Source: an uncultured Isosphaeraceae bacterium
GTDB taxonomy: Bacteria; Planctomycetota; Planctomycetia; Isosphaerales; Isosphaeraceae
DNA length: 64,000 bases
Direction of reading: 5' to 3'
Assembly (NCBI GenBank): GCA_945957605.1
Contig: CAMFLR010000009.1
Span: forward strand, 62,001-126,000
A program made the position numbers and the translations under genes. Shown here piece by piece: positions 8,556 to 16,636 of this stretch. A model generated the notes under the pieces. That model was given only the letters and a program-made list of their open reading frames with translations, had not been told where the DNA came from and searched no databases. How positions within the stretch are numbered: position 1 is the stretch's first letter; every line of letters starts with the position of its first letter.

Positions 8556-9180
8556 CTGCCTCGTCCTTGAGGAGTTTGCGCTTGTCGGCAATCCCGACCT
8601 TCAAGCGGATAGGCGCGAAAATCCTGGCATGTACGCGGGGCATTCGTAAGCGTCCGTAGCCCATGGTCGAATAGGCCATGCCTCCGGATGACGGTATAAG
8701 GATCGACTTATGTGGGTTGTGACTTTAGTAACGAATTGGCGAATCAAGACGAATATCACCAATTTCGGACAAGTGCCGGCCCGCGACTGTCAATTTCCCG
8801 TCATTTCGGACGCAACAACCTCGACTTCCCCAATGCACCTAACTGCCGATCCTGATTCAACCTAACGAAAACAATGGGTGTGGTCGACTTCCGGTCATAA
8901 ACGTCGTATCGACAACGTGAAATACGTCGGCGATTCTTGATCTTTCCGTGGGAAAATATACCGGTTAGCGAGGCTATTCAGACCCGACGCAATGCATCAA
9001 ATTCGCACTTATCAACTCGAAAAAATGCCGGTTTTTCGCCTTTTTGATTAAAGAGCGGGAAGAAGCGGGATTCATTGATGAGACCAAACGATTTTGGGCA
9101 TCAATTTTCGCACTGCGCACCGGAAGCGGAGCCAGCTTCCTTCACCCTTCGCGCATTCATTAATATTAAATATGAATAAT
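8556..9180. other. Intergenic region upstream of the outer-membrane factor gene
   Basis: About 625 bp of lower GC content than the flanking genes, between the outer-membrane factor start and the terminator of the next gene. It must hold the promoter of the outer-membrane factor gene; no clear -35/-10 pair stands out. Only a 19-codon frame at 8992-9051 without ribosome binding site was found, which I do not call a gene. Confidence 0.5.
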
Positions 9181-9216
9181 ATTCGATTGATTGCTGGCCC
9201 AACGGGCGAATCGAAT
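9181..9216 (-). terminator. Putative terminator after the PEP mutase-family gene
   Basis: ATTCGATT (9181-9188) and AATCGAAT (9209-9216) are exact inverted arms enclosing an inner GCCC-AAC-GGGC hairpin (9197-9207). The element begins 8 nt after the stop at 9224 and is followed on the minus strand by a long A/T-rich stretch. The tail is mixed A/T and not a pure T-run, so strength is uncertain. Confidence 0.5.
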
Positions 9217-9223
9217 TGCAGTC

Positions 9224-10120
9224 TCATTTGGCTCCGAACTTGTCGTCAATCGCGCGCCAGCCTTCCAGCCCGACGATCTCCTCGAATCCATCAAGATCCA
9301 CCGCGCTACTCTTCGACATCGGTTTGCCAGCCTTTAACGTCGTCAGGGCTCGCTCGAGTGCGCGTGTAATCTGAAAAAGCAGCGTCGTGGGATACATGAT
9401 CATCGCGAAACCCGCCTCGAAGATCTCGTCGGGCGACGTCCACGGCATCTGGCCGCCACCTTCCATCATCGTCGTCGCGAGCGGAATGCCGCGTAACGCC
9501 TTGCCGACTCGTGTCAACTCGGCGGGGCTTCTGAGACCTTCGATGTAAAGCCCATCAGCGCCGGCGTCGCGATACGCCTTGCCGCGACGGATCGCCTCGT
9601 CCAGACCTTTCGCGCTACGGCCGTCGGTTCGAGCCAGAATGAACGTCTCGGCGTTGCGACGCGCCGCCAGCGCCGCCCCAATCTTCCCCACCATTTCGCG
9701 GATCGACACCACTTCTCGCTTACCCATTTGCCCACACGTAATCGGCGAAGGTTGATCTTCAATAAAAATCGCCGCGACGCCAAGTTCCTCGTAGCCTCGC
9801 ACCGTTCGCGTAACATTCTTGACGTCGCCAAACCCGTTTCCCGCGTCGACCACCATCGGCAGCGGCGATGCGGCAACAATCTGGCGAATCGCTTCGTTTT
9901 CCTCGTAAAAGTGGACGAGGTCGATATCGGGATACGCATACCGCGTTCCCGCGAGTGCAAATCCGCCGACCTGATACGCGCGAAAACCAGCCCGAGTGAT
10001 TAGACGAGCCGTTAAAGCATCATGTGCCGCCGGAAGCAGCAGCGGCCCGTCCTGCTGTTGCAACAGCGTTCTCCAAGTTGTACGCGTGAGCGGAGAAATC
10101 GCTGGCATTTCGTCGTGCAT
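9224..10120 (-). CDS. Isocitrate lyase/PEP mutase superfamily enzyme
   Basis: A 298-residue (beta/alpha)8 enzyme of the superfamily that makes or breaks C-C or C-P bonds in 2-oxo or 2-hydroxy acids (methylisocitrate lyase, oxaloacetate decarboxylase, PEP mutase, dimethylmalate lyase). Recognisable parts are LLPAAHDALTARLITRAGF near the N terminus, the metal-site loop VVDAGNGFGD (about 90-99), and the loop IEDQPSPITCGQMGKREVVS (about 120-139). The catalytic-loop Cys is present (residue 129) but the K-[KR]-C-G-H signature of isocitrate and methylisocitrate lyases is replaced by TCGQM, so I do not assign either activity. Start ATG 10120 follows AAGGA at a good distance; a TTG one codon earlier is possible. 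No propionate-cycle genes are nearby. Confidence 0.85.
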   Translation of the reverse strand: MHDEMPAISPLTRTTWRTLLQQQDGPLLLPAAHDALTARLITRAGFRAYQVGGFALAGTRYAYPDIDLVHFYEENEAIRQIVAASPLPMVVDAGNGFGDVKNVTRTVRGYEELGVAAIFIEDQPSPITCGQMGKREVVSIREMVGKIGAALAARRNAETFILARTDGRSAKGLDEAIRRGKAYRDAGADGLYIEGLRSPAELTRVGKALRGIPLATTMMEGGGQMPWTSPDEIFEAGFAMIMYPTTLLFQITRALERALTTLKAGKPMSKSSAVDLDGFEEIVGLEGWRAIDDKFGAK

Positions 10121-10443
10121 CAAAGTCAGTCCTTACGTTCGAAAATGCTCTGCGCTGAAAGCCAACTTCTGGATGCCGAGCTACGCCATGGTCGGTCACA
10201 TCGCCGCGCAGACCGGCTGTTCGACGGCGGATTTATTCATCCCCGGTACCACAACGCTTCGCGGCGCCCTGCCGAAGGAGCTTGAACCACGGATCGGAGA
10301 TGCAGCTTGTTGAAGACGTCGCGCCACAAACGTCCATGCAAATCTCAAGCCCGTTGCGCCATGTGCGCCTGGCCGAAAACAAGTTCTTTGGGCTTCTGAT
10401 AAAAATGCAAAAGTGTTCGTTTGATTTTATTATCAGTCTCAGC
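10121..10443. other. Intergenic region, no supported gene
   Basis: These 323 bp lie between two minus-strand genes. The part near 10396-10437 has an imperfect AT-rich inverted repeat (CTGATAAAA against TTTTATTATCAG) just after the ankyrin gene stop, which may help terminate its transcript. An open plus-strand frame at 10134-10313 has no family signature and I treat it as chance. Confidence 0.4.
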
Positions 10444-11235
10444 TCACAAAACTCCTCCCCTTAGTATCTCAGCGATCTTGTCATGACCATTCAGCGCGGC
10501 GAAATCGGCTGCGGTGCGGCCGTTGTGATTCTTCAATTCAGGATCAGCACCGGCATCCAGCAGAGCCTGAACAAGTTCGAGTATTCCACGTCCCGCCGCG
10601 AATGAAAGCGGCGTGCTGCCAAGCATGCGGTTTGATGCATCTGGCTCGAGAATGGCATTCACATCAGGGGAATCGTTGAGCGCTTCGAGAAGCAAATCGA
10701 GCCGTCCCTGCTGCGCGGCCATGAAGAGCCGGGTCGTCGCTTCTGAGAACGCGGGCGGATCTTCTTCGTCCCACTTACGCCTGAGTTCGGCCGCTTCGTA
10801 AGCCTTCGCACGCATTTCGGGGCTCGTGATCGGCTCCAGCAACGCGATCAGTGCGTCATGCCCCTTGTAGAGAGCGCAGTACAAAGCACAACGGCCAGAG
10901 GCGCGTGGATCTCCATAGGAGCCGTCTTCTTCAATGGCAGCATCAGGATCTGCTCCCGCGTCGAGAAGCATGCGGGCCACCTCGACATGCCCGTGCCACG
11001 CGGCCGAAGTGAGTGCGGTTCCACCAAGCTCATCGGGATACTCTGCTGGCACGCCAGCGGCCAGCAAAACGCCGACACATCTCACCTGCCCCAACTCGGC
11101 CGCTTGTTCCAAAAGCATTGGACCATCGAGAAAATCCGTCCCCAACTCGGGCCATTCGGCAAACACTTGCGCCAGCGCATCCGCATCACCCGCCGCTATT
11201 GCATCGGACGCTCGCTCGAGTAATTCTTCCGACAT
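10444..11235 (-). CDS. Ankyrin-repeat protein
   Basis: A soluble 263-residue protein made of ankyrin repeats, which serve as protein-binding scaffolds. Clear repeats are GGTALTSAAWHGHVEVARML followed by LDAGADPD (about 72-100), the related ALYCALYKGHDALIALLEP, GSTPLSFAAGRGILELVQAL with LDAGADPE, and NGRTAADFAALNGHDKIAEI at the C terminus. There is no signal peptide or membrane segment, so a cytoplasmic location is likely. The binding partner is unknown. It lies 46 bp downstream of the 111-residue gene on the same strand, which suggests one transcript. Confidence 0.88.
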   Translation of the reverse strand: MSEELLERASDAIAAGDADALAQVFAEWPELGTDFLDGPMLLEQAAELGQVRCVGVLLAAGVPAEYPDELGGTALTSAAWHGHVEVARMLLDAGADPDAAIEEDGSYGDPRASGRCALYCALYKGHDALIALLEPITSPEMRAKAYEAAELRRKWDEEDPPAFSEATTRLFMAAQQGRLDLLLEALNDSPDVNAILEPDASNRMLGSTPLSFAAGRGILELVQALLDAGADPELKNHNGRTAADFAALNGHDKIAEILRGGVL

Positions 11236-11281
11236 CGTAGATCCTTGTCGTTATGTGCGATTTCCATGAACGTCATGCCAA

Positions 11282-11617
11282 TCAAAAACCTTCCCCCTCA
11301 TACGGCCGCCTCGTTTGCGGTGGATCAGATTCTCCCGGCCCAAGCACGCGAATCGTCACCTCATCCCCCGGCGCAAGCGTCATCTTCGTCCATCCAAAAT
11401 ACTCATAACCACTATCGGCCGGTGGCTGGGACATCACTTCCAACTCGCAATCTCCCTGCGCTTCAGCACCCAACGGATAACCAATGCGTCTTGAACCACC
11501 TTCCCAGATGAGCGCAGCGACAGGAGGATGAAGATTCACGTGAGCATGAAGCGAACTCTCAACATCGCGCGACGCCGTACAAATCACACGTCCATTAACG
11601 AGCACCTGTAAACGCAT
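11282..11617 (-). CDS. Hypothetical protein, 111 residues
   Basis: I do not recognise a family. The protein opens with MRLQVLVNGRVICTA and is rich in beta-forming residues, with a late segment GDEVTIRVLGPGES that resembles the edge strands of small beta-barrel or beta-sandwich proteins. No signal peptide or membrane helix is seen. ATG 11617 follows GGAG by 9 nt, which supports translation. The ankyrin-repeat gene follows 46 bp downstream on the same strand, so a shared transcript is likely and a physical partnership possible. Confidence 0.65.
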   Translation of the reverse strand: MRLQVLVNGRVICTASRDVESSLHAHVNLHPPVAALIWEGGSRRIGYPLGAEAQGDCELEVMSQPPADSGYEYFGWTKMTLAPGDEVTIRVLGPGESDPPQTRRPYEGEGF

Positions 11618-11801
11618 CGGTCACATCTCCGCTCCCCGCAAGTTATCGCCCCCGAATTATCGACCACGATCAGAACGGCCGCAAGCAAGCGACTGCTAAG
11701 TCAGCCTGGCAATGCTTCGACTCATGCTGGCACAAGAAGTTCTGATAATATTTGATCCGTCAATTCATTGAATTATGACGGAACAAACCACGGAGGACAC
11801 C

Positions 11802-11999
11802 ATGTCGGTCAAATCATGGCAAAATCAGAAGGGATCGACCAGTAGCGGTCATGGCACGCTCGGTATGGGTGGCCACCCGGACGATCCGCGCGATCTCGAA
11901 GGTGGACACGAACAATTGGCGGACGATGATCGTCAGCGGCCGGCGGCGCAAGTGGGTCAGATCAGGCCACTCGTGCAGCCGATGGATCGACCAATATGA
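11802..11999 (+). CDS. Small hydrophilic, probably disordered protein, 65 residues
   Basis: No family recognised. The start ATG at 11802 is preceded by GGAGG with a 5-nt spacing, one of the best ribosome binding sites in the window, so I prefer it over the in-frame ATG at 11775. The product is rich in Gly, Gln, Asp, Arg and Pro (for example GTLGMGGHPDDPRDLEGGHE) and has no hydrophobic core, which suggests a disordered or stress-type protein. It stands alone on the plus strand between minus-strand genes. The minus-strand frame over the same bases (11814-12038) has no such translation signal. Confidence 0.5.
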   Translation: MSVKSWQNQKGSTSSGHGTLGMGGHPDDPRDLEGGHEQLADDDRQRPAAQVGQIRPLVQPMDRPI

Positions 12000-12074
12000 G
12001 AGAACGAAGGTGAGACGATCGAGATTGGCGGCATCCAATCGTTGCCAATCGTTTCCATCAGCACATGAGATGAT

Positions 12075-12758
12075 TTATTTCACAGGCATTCCAAGTTTGA
12101 GATGATCCTCAAACCATTTACCAGCAAGTGAGGCCACTTGCTCGAGTGCGCCTGGTGCTTCGAAAAGATGAAACGCTCCTGGAATGATCACCATGCGTTT
12201 TTCGCAAGCGAGGATTGCCAACGCCTCGGCGTTTAACGCAACGACGGGTTCATCATTTCCTCCAACGATCAGGAGTGTCGGCGTATTCACGCGCCGGAGC
12301 GCCAGGCAAGCCAGATCGGGGCGGCCACCGCGCGAAACCACGGCGGCCACTCGGTCGACCAGATGCGCGGCCGCGACGAGCGCAGCTGCTCCCCCTGTGC
12401 TTGCACCAAAATAACCGACACGCAGGTCACGCGTATCGGGATCGACACCCAGCCAATCTGTGGCGTGAACCAACCGCTCGGCGAGCAGTCCGATGTCGAA
12501 TCGCAGATGCGCGGTTCGCGCGTCAATGATCTCTTCGTCCGCCGTCAGAAGATCGATAAGAAGCGTGGCGAGCCGGCGTTGTTGAAGCATCCGCGCGACA
12601 AACTGGTTGCGTGGGCTGAGCCGACTGCTACCGCTGCCGTGTGCGAAGAGAATGACTCCGATCGGATCGGGAGGCCGATAGAGATCTCCTTCAAGCACCT
12701 CACGTCCGATCGAAATCTGAACGCGCCGATGATCGATTTGCGAGGTGGTCGGGTTCAT
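12075..12758 (-). CDS. Alpha/beta hydrolase (dienelactone hydrolase-like)
   Basis: A 227-residue alpha/beta-hydrolase. The oxyanion-hole region is GVILFAHGSGSSRLSPRNQ (about 34-52), the nucleophile elbow is GYFGASTGGAAAL with Ser in G-A-S-T-G (about 114-126), the acid is probably the Asp in LLIVGGNDEPV, and the catalytic His lies in IPGAFHLFEAPG. The spacing suits the short dienelactone-hydrolase-like branch that is often found alone or fused to phosphoribosyltransferases. The natural ester substrate is unknown. No signal peptide, so cytoplasmic. It follows the small membrane-protein gene by 30 bp on the same strand, so the two probably share a transcript. Confidence 0.87.
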   Translation of the reverse strand: MNPTTSQIDHRRVQISIGREVLEGDLYRPPDPIGVILFAHGSGSSRLSPRNQFVARMLQQRRLATLLIDLLTADEEIIDARTAHLRFDIGLLAERLVHATDWLGVDPDTRDLRVGYFGASTGGAAALVAAAHLVDRVAAVVSRGGRPDLACLALRRVNTPTLLIVGGNDEPVVALNAEALAILACEKRMVIIPGAFHLFEAPGALEQVASLAGKWFEDHLKLGMPVK

Positions 12759-12788
12759 GAGAATGGCCCTCGCGCGCAGCCTGGCGGA

Positions 12789-13049
12789 CTAGCCGTAATA
12801 GGCTGGCGTCGCGTATCTCGCGGGTCGAGAAGGAACTGACTGATTGGTTGATTCAGACTTGCTGAGAATCTCAAACGCCAACGGAATTGTCGTCGCTGCG
12901 CCTGCCAGTACGAGCGTCCACCCAACACTCTTCCTCGCGCTTTCCGGGAACCGGTCAGCCACAAGCAGCCCAATCCCCATACCAATCAACGCACGTGTTC
13001 CAGCAACGAGCGCAAGTTCCGGTATCGTAAGATGAGCCTCGCGCATCAT
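12789..13049 (-). CDS. Small two-helix membrane protein
   Basis: An 86-residue protein with two hydrophobic segments: LVAGTRALIGMGIGLLVADR (about 13-32) and VGWTLVLAGAATTIPLAFEI (about 42-61). They are joined by a short charged loop (FPESARKS), and a Ser/Pro-rich tail follows. The ATG at 13049 is chosen because GGAGG lies 6 nt upstream; the frame extends further but without a better signal. Function unknown. It is the first gene of a likely two-gene unit with the alpha/beta hydrolase. Confidence 0.75.
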   Translation of the reverse strand: MMREAHLTIPELALVAGTRALIGMGIGLLVADRFPESARKSVGWTLVLAGAATTIPLAFEILSKSESTNQSVPSRPARYATPAYYG

Positions 13050-13545
13050 TGAATTCCTCCGAAATTGGCATAGAAGCGAACGAGAGTGATTCAAGCTTTG
13101 GTGATCGTTTGGCTCAAAGCCGAGCGAACAGGTATGAGCTTTCTCATCGGTCGTCTACGAAGAACCGCGGTCCCAACCGCGTTAAACGGCTCGGGCGATT
13201 GCGTACAGGTAACCTCATCGACGTCGCCGCGAAATTCCTCTTTGAGGAAAGGCGAGCACGTCGGGTATGTCCGCGTGTTTTTCCAGCTTCTATGCGGGGA
13301 AACGTCCGGCTTCAGCCCGACCGCAATACGGGTTGAACATTCTTCTTCCCCGTTCTGCGAACCTGACCCAGAGTATTCCTGATGATCGGTGAGGTGGATT
13401 ATCTCGACTTGAAAACGCAGCAAACCATGCGCCAAATAGATCAGGGAGTGAAAAGGCATTTAAGCGTTAAATCACCAGAGAGTCACAAGTTGCGACTCGC
13501 CCAAGCAGCAACCCAGAAAACACTTTCGTAGGAGCAAAACCAGTG
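13050..13545. other. Intergenic region, no supported gene
   Basis: About 500 bp between the small membrane-protein start and the terminator of the next minus-strand gene. Several open frames of 90-120 codons exist on both strands, but none has recognisable motifs or a ribosome binding site. The part next to 13049 must hold the promoter of the membrane protein/hydrolase unit. Confidence 0.45.
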
Positions 13546-13568
13546 CGAGCCCTCGAATTGAGGGCTCG
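13546..13568 (-). terminator. Putative hairpin terminator
   Basis: CGAGCCCTC (13546-13554) and GAGGGCTCG (13560-13568) form a perfect 9-bp stem with a 5-nt loop, 36 nt after the stop of the minus-strand gene ending at 13604. On the minus strand the stem is followed by CACTGGTTTTGC, a short and weak U-tract. Confidence 0.6.
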
Positions 13569-13603
13569 TCGCTTGGTAACGGTGTTCTCAATCTTGGAGC
13601 GGG

Positions 13604-14554
13604 TCACGCTTTTCGCGTTGAACCCGACGGCCGCCAGGCGGCGCGCCGTGGTGCCGCAGCCGTGCAAAGTTCCCAGGCGCTGCAAAACACGGATCCAACG
13701 CGGGCTGCTTGTCCTTCAGTCGCCGTGGCACCAACCGGGAGATAGAGCACCTTGCCCTGTCGGCGAACCAGCATTTGCTCGACCAAGATGGCGCGCAGCA
13801 GCCAGACAGCATCCTCATCGCCGCGGGTTTCAATGCCGATCCAGCCGGCATATTGCTTGGGAAAGATCGGCAATCCTGTCGGCTTCAGCAAACTCTCGAT
13901 TTCATTCAACGAAGCTTCGTAAGCCGCAGGATTCGCCGCAATCTCCCCTGGCGTTGCAGGCTCCCAGAGATTTTCACCGGCAAGAGCTTGTTGAGCGGGA
14001 CTAAGGTGACCGTCCCAGTAATGGTTCGCCTTGGCCAGCGATACCACGACGTTTTTGATTTCCTTCTCGATACGAAACGCTGGTCCGACGGGCAGTTGCA
14101 GGATCGATTGCCGGCGCCTGGCCGACACATTTTCGGCCGTGACCGCAAGTTGCAACCACGCGGCCTCTTCCGGACCCCAACACTTCACACCAAGCCATCC
14201 CGGTGCATAGCCAGGAACCACTGGCATGCCGGTCGTCATACCGATCGCTCGATCGAGTTCGACGAGCACTTCCTTTTGACGATCGGGCGCAGCGATTGCT
14301 TCGTCTTCAGCCACCGGCAACATGAGCTCGCCACGGTGCGGAGGTCCGCCGGCCAGCGCGAGGTCGCAGAACGTGGTCCAGATTTCGTCCCAGGCCACCT
14401 TGCCATCCGGCCCGTACTTGAGCCCCGCCGAGCCCATGGAATTTGGCGATACCGACGTGTAGCAATGTTGATATCGAGCCGGCAAAAGGGCGTTGACCTT
14501 TTCATCAAGCGCCGCCAGATCTGCGGCGATATTGCGATTGGGCGTTGGCTTCAT
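13604..14554 (-). CDS. Protein of unknown function with internal duplication
   Basis: I do not recognise a named family. The 316-residue protein contains two similar segments: YAPGWLGVKCWGPEEAAWLQ continuing to ARRRQSILQLPVG, and QYAGWIGIETRGDEDAVWLL continuing to VRRQGKVLYLPVG. They share a [AG]W-[LI]-G-[VI] strand, an acidic turn, an [AV]W helix and a final LPVG, so the gene arose by tandem duplication. An N-terminal segment (RYQHCYTSVSPNSMGSAGLK, GGPPHRGELMLPV) shows a weaker third LPV. No signal peptide. ATG 14554 is preferred over ATG 14620 because AGGA stands 8 nt before it. It lies directly downstream of the exported dehydrogenase gene on the same strand (99-bp spacer) and may share its transcript. 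Confidence 0.75.
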   Translation of the reverse strand: MKPTPNRNIAADLAALDEKVNALLPARYQHCYTSVSPNSMGSAGLKYGPDGKVAWDEIWTTFCDLALAGGPPHRGELMLPVAEDEAIAAPDRQKEVLVELDRAIGMTTGMPVVPGYAPGWLGVKCWGPEEAAWLQLAVTAENVSARRRQSILQLPVGPAFRIEKEIKNVVVSLAKANHYWDGHLSPAQQALAGENLWEPATPGEIAANPAAYEASLNEIESLLKPTGLPIFPKQYAGWIGIETRGDEDAVWLLRAILVEQMLVRRQGKVLYLPVGATATEGQAARVGSVFCSAWELCTAAAPRRAAWRPSGSTRKA

Positions 14555-14653
14555 CAGTCGATCCTGTGCGTGAAGTTCATCGAAGCATGCCGGCACGGAC
14601 ACGCCCGATTCCACTAGCATACCGAAAAACCAGTCGCCCTCGCCCCTGTTCGG

Positions 14654-15685
14654 TCAATAACCGACTTTCTTATCAACGATATTCAGCAGCAATTCGCCCG
14701 CGCCAAACCGCCTCAAGTTCTCGCGGAAGAGCTCAAACCGCCGCTTCTCGCCGGGAGGAGATTGACCCGCCGTGTGCGGCGTGATGATCACATTGCGCGA
14801 CCAGAGCGGATGATCCTTCGGCAACGGTTCAGGATCAGTGACGTCCAGACCAGCCACCGAGACCTGGCGACGATCGAGCGCAGTGACCAGCGCATCGGTA
14901 TCTACAACACCCCCGCGCGAGACGTTAATGAAGATCGTGCCCGGCTTCATCATCTCAAATTCCCTCACGCAGATCATTCTCCGCGACTGCTTCGTCAATG
15001 GAACGGCGCTCGCGACGATATCGGCTCGAGGAAGCAAGCGATGAAACGCATCAGGCCGATGAAGTTCTTCGACAAAAAGCGGACGCTCGATCACTTTGGG
15101 ATCAGTCGCAATGACTCGCACGCCAAAACCATAAGCGCGGCGAGCGATTTCGCTACCGATGCCGCCGAGCCCGATGATGAGCATCGTCTTTCCAGCCAGT
15201 TCATCGAGCACGATATCAGGTCGTCGCGATGGCCAGTTTCGAATTCCCTGTGCGCGAATGAAGTGGCCGAGATCGCGCGTGAAGGCGAGCAAATACGCAA
15301 TTGCCTGGTCAGCAATTTCAGGCGCGTAGATGCGCTGCATGTTGGTGAGAACGATGTCGCTCCCGACCAATTCGGGAATCTCCATGAGATGCTCAACACC
15401 CGCACTCGATTGCTGTACCCACCTCAGTTTCTTGCCGGCCTGAATCACGCGCTGTGAAATGAAGCCGTAGCTCGCCACCGCATCGCTTGCCCTGGCGATT
15501 GCATCGTTCTCGTCGCGACATTCAACCAAGTCAGCATTCGGCGCTGCGGCCCGCAATTCCGCAAGCTGTTCGGGCGGAGTCGGAGGAATCAGGATCTTGA
15601 ATCGCTCGACCGGTTGTGTCTGAGCCACGGCAGCCGTCGAAAGTGATGCAGCCGCAGACGCAGCGATGAAGGTTCGGCGGTTCAT
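14654..15685 (-). CDS. D-isomer-specific 2-hydroxyacid dehydrogenase with Tat signal
   Basis: NAD(P)-dependent dehydrogenase that interconverts a D-2-hydroxy acid and a 2-oxo acid, 343 residues from ATG 15685. The Rossmann motif is MLIIGLGGIGSEIARRAYGF, followed by the family segments PGTIFINVSRGGVVDTDAL and GLDVTDPEPLPKDHPLW and the catalytic His in IITPHTAGQSP. The first residues MNRRTFIAASAAASLSTAAV have the twin-Arg and Ala-rich pattern of a Tat signal, ending near AVAQ. That would place a cofactor-binding dehydrogenase outside the cytoplasm, which is unusual for the family. The frame extends to 15760, but GGAG before ATG 15685 and the signal peptide support the later start. The substrate is unknown. 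Confidence 0.9.
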   Translation of the reverse strand: MNRRTFIAASAAASLSTAAVAQTQPVERFKILIPPTPPEQLAELRAAAPNADLVECRDENDAIARASDAVASYGFISQRVIQAGKKLRWVQQSSAGVEHLMEIPELVGSDIVLTNMQRIYAPEIADQAIAYLLAFTRDLGHFIRAQGIRNWPSRRPDIVLDELAGKTMLIIGLGGIGSEIARRAYGFGVRVIATDPKVIERPLFVEELHRPDAFHRLLPRADIVASAVPLTKQSRRMICVREFEMMKPGTIFINVSRGGVVDTDALVTALDRRQVSVAGLDVTDPEPLPKDHPLWSRNVIITPHTAGQSPPGEKRRFELFRENLRRFGAGELLLNIVDKKVGY

Positions 15686-15797
15686 TGGGGAATTGCTCCG
15701 ACTTCTGGCGACGCAGAGGATTTCCATTTGAATCGTAGCATGAAGTTTAAGGCGTGCCACACCACGATCAGCAAAGAGTGGGCCACAGAAAACTGAG

Positions 15798-15838
15798 CGA
15801 GGCCCGAAGTCACCAGATCGTGGTGGCCTCGGGCCTCG
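15798..15838 (-). terminator. Putative hairpin terminator after the PEP-CTERM gene
   Basis: CGAGGCCCGA (15798-15807) and TCGGGCCTCG (15829-15838) are exact inverted arms, and the loop can pair further (CACCA with TGGTG). It lies 42 nt after the stop at 15880. The minus-strand tail CTCAGTTTTCTG is a modest U-tract; on the plus strand TATTTTAAAA follows. Confidence 0.6.
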
Positions 15839-15879
15839 TATTTTAAAAAAAATCGCTAATATATCAATTCAATTGAGAG

Positions 15880-16560
15880 TCACGATCGAACCGATCCCCT
15901 GCTCTTTCGGCGATAGGCAAACCATCCGCTCGAGACGACTGCAATCGAGGTCAGAGCAAATGTGGAAGGCTCCGGGGTGATGACAAACGGGTTCGTTTGC
16001 GCATCGACGGGATAGAAATTCGCGAATGGAAACGAGTTGTCGGAAACGTTCGAGACTGAGAGGTCAAACGCCAGCGCTGCCGCTCCAGCCGGAGCATTGG
16101 CCGCCACGGTGTAGCTCACATGCGCCACGCCGAATGAATCGCCCGGATTCATCAGGGTGAACGACTGAGGGATCGAACCTTCCGAGTCAGACGCGGTAAA
16201 CGCCGTGCCATCGGGGGGAATATCGAACGACAGCGGCAGCGAATTCAGCGTGTTGAATGAAACGGGAAAGATATAAGTCGAAGTCGTATTCATGTCGACG
16301 TTGGTGAACGTCACACCCGATGCAGGATCGATGCTCAGGTAAAACGCGAAGCTGGCGACGTTGTAAGAAACCGAGTCGAGGTTTGTAAGCACAACGTCGA
16401 ACGAACCGCTCGAGCCTGATGATGCGAACACGGGTTCAGTAATGAACGTGAGCATACCAGCACGCGCGGTCGAGGCGGAAAACGCGACTGCAACAGCGCA
16501 GAGGACGATGGCTTTCAGTCCCATCGTCCGAAGAGTGCGAATCAAGTTTGGCGGAGTCAT
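15880..16560 (-). CDS. PEP-CTERM sorting-signal surface protein
   Basis: A 226-residue exported protein. The signal peptide lies in residues about 10-35 (LKAIVLCAVAVAFSASTARA), followed by a beta-rich domain (GSFDVVLTNLDSVSYNVASF) similar to cohesin-like or other Ig-fold surface domains. The C terminus has the PEP-CTERM tripartite signal: TPEPST, then a hydrophobic stretch (FALTSIAVVSSGWFA), then YRRKSRG. Such tails are cut and anchored by an exosortase, which must be encoded elsewhere. AAGGA stands about 10 nt before ATG 16560. The giant gene ends 76 bp upstream on the same strand with no obvious terminator between, so the two may be co-transcribed. Confidence 0.9.
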   Translation of the reverse strand: MTPPNLIRTLRTMGLKAIVLCAVAVAFSASTARAGMLTFITEPVFASSGSSGSFDVVLTNLDSVSYNVASFAFYLSIDPASGVTFTNVDMNTTSTYIFPVSFNTLNSLPLSFDIPPDGTAFTASDSEGSIPQSFTLMNPGDSFGVAHVSYTVAANAPAGAAALAFDLSVSNVSDNSFPFANFYPVDAQTNPFVITPEPSTFALTSIAVVSSGWFAYRRKSRGSVRS

Positions 16561-16636
16561 GCTTGAGAAATCCTTGTTCAGAGTGAATCTTCGACGATGG
16601 GCGCGTTTCGTTGCAGGTCGGGCTGCGTCGCCCCGG

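Noticed and set aside
8992..9051. A 19-codon frame in the spacer upstream of the outer-membrane factor gene
   Set aside because: No ribosome binding site and no further support; frames of this length occur by chance.
10134..10313. Plus-strand frame that reads like a protein fragment
   Set aside because: Possible relic of a gene, but no family could be recognised and no start signal is present, so it is not reported as a feature.
13049..13459. Several open frames of 90-120 codons on both strands in the spacer
   Set aside because: None has a ribosome binding site or recognisable motifs and they overlap each other.
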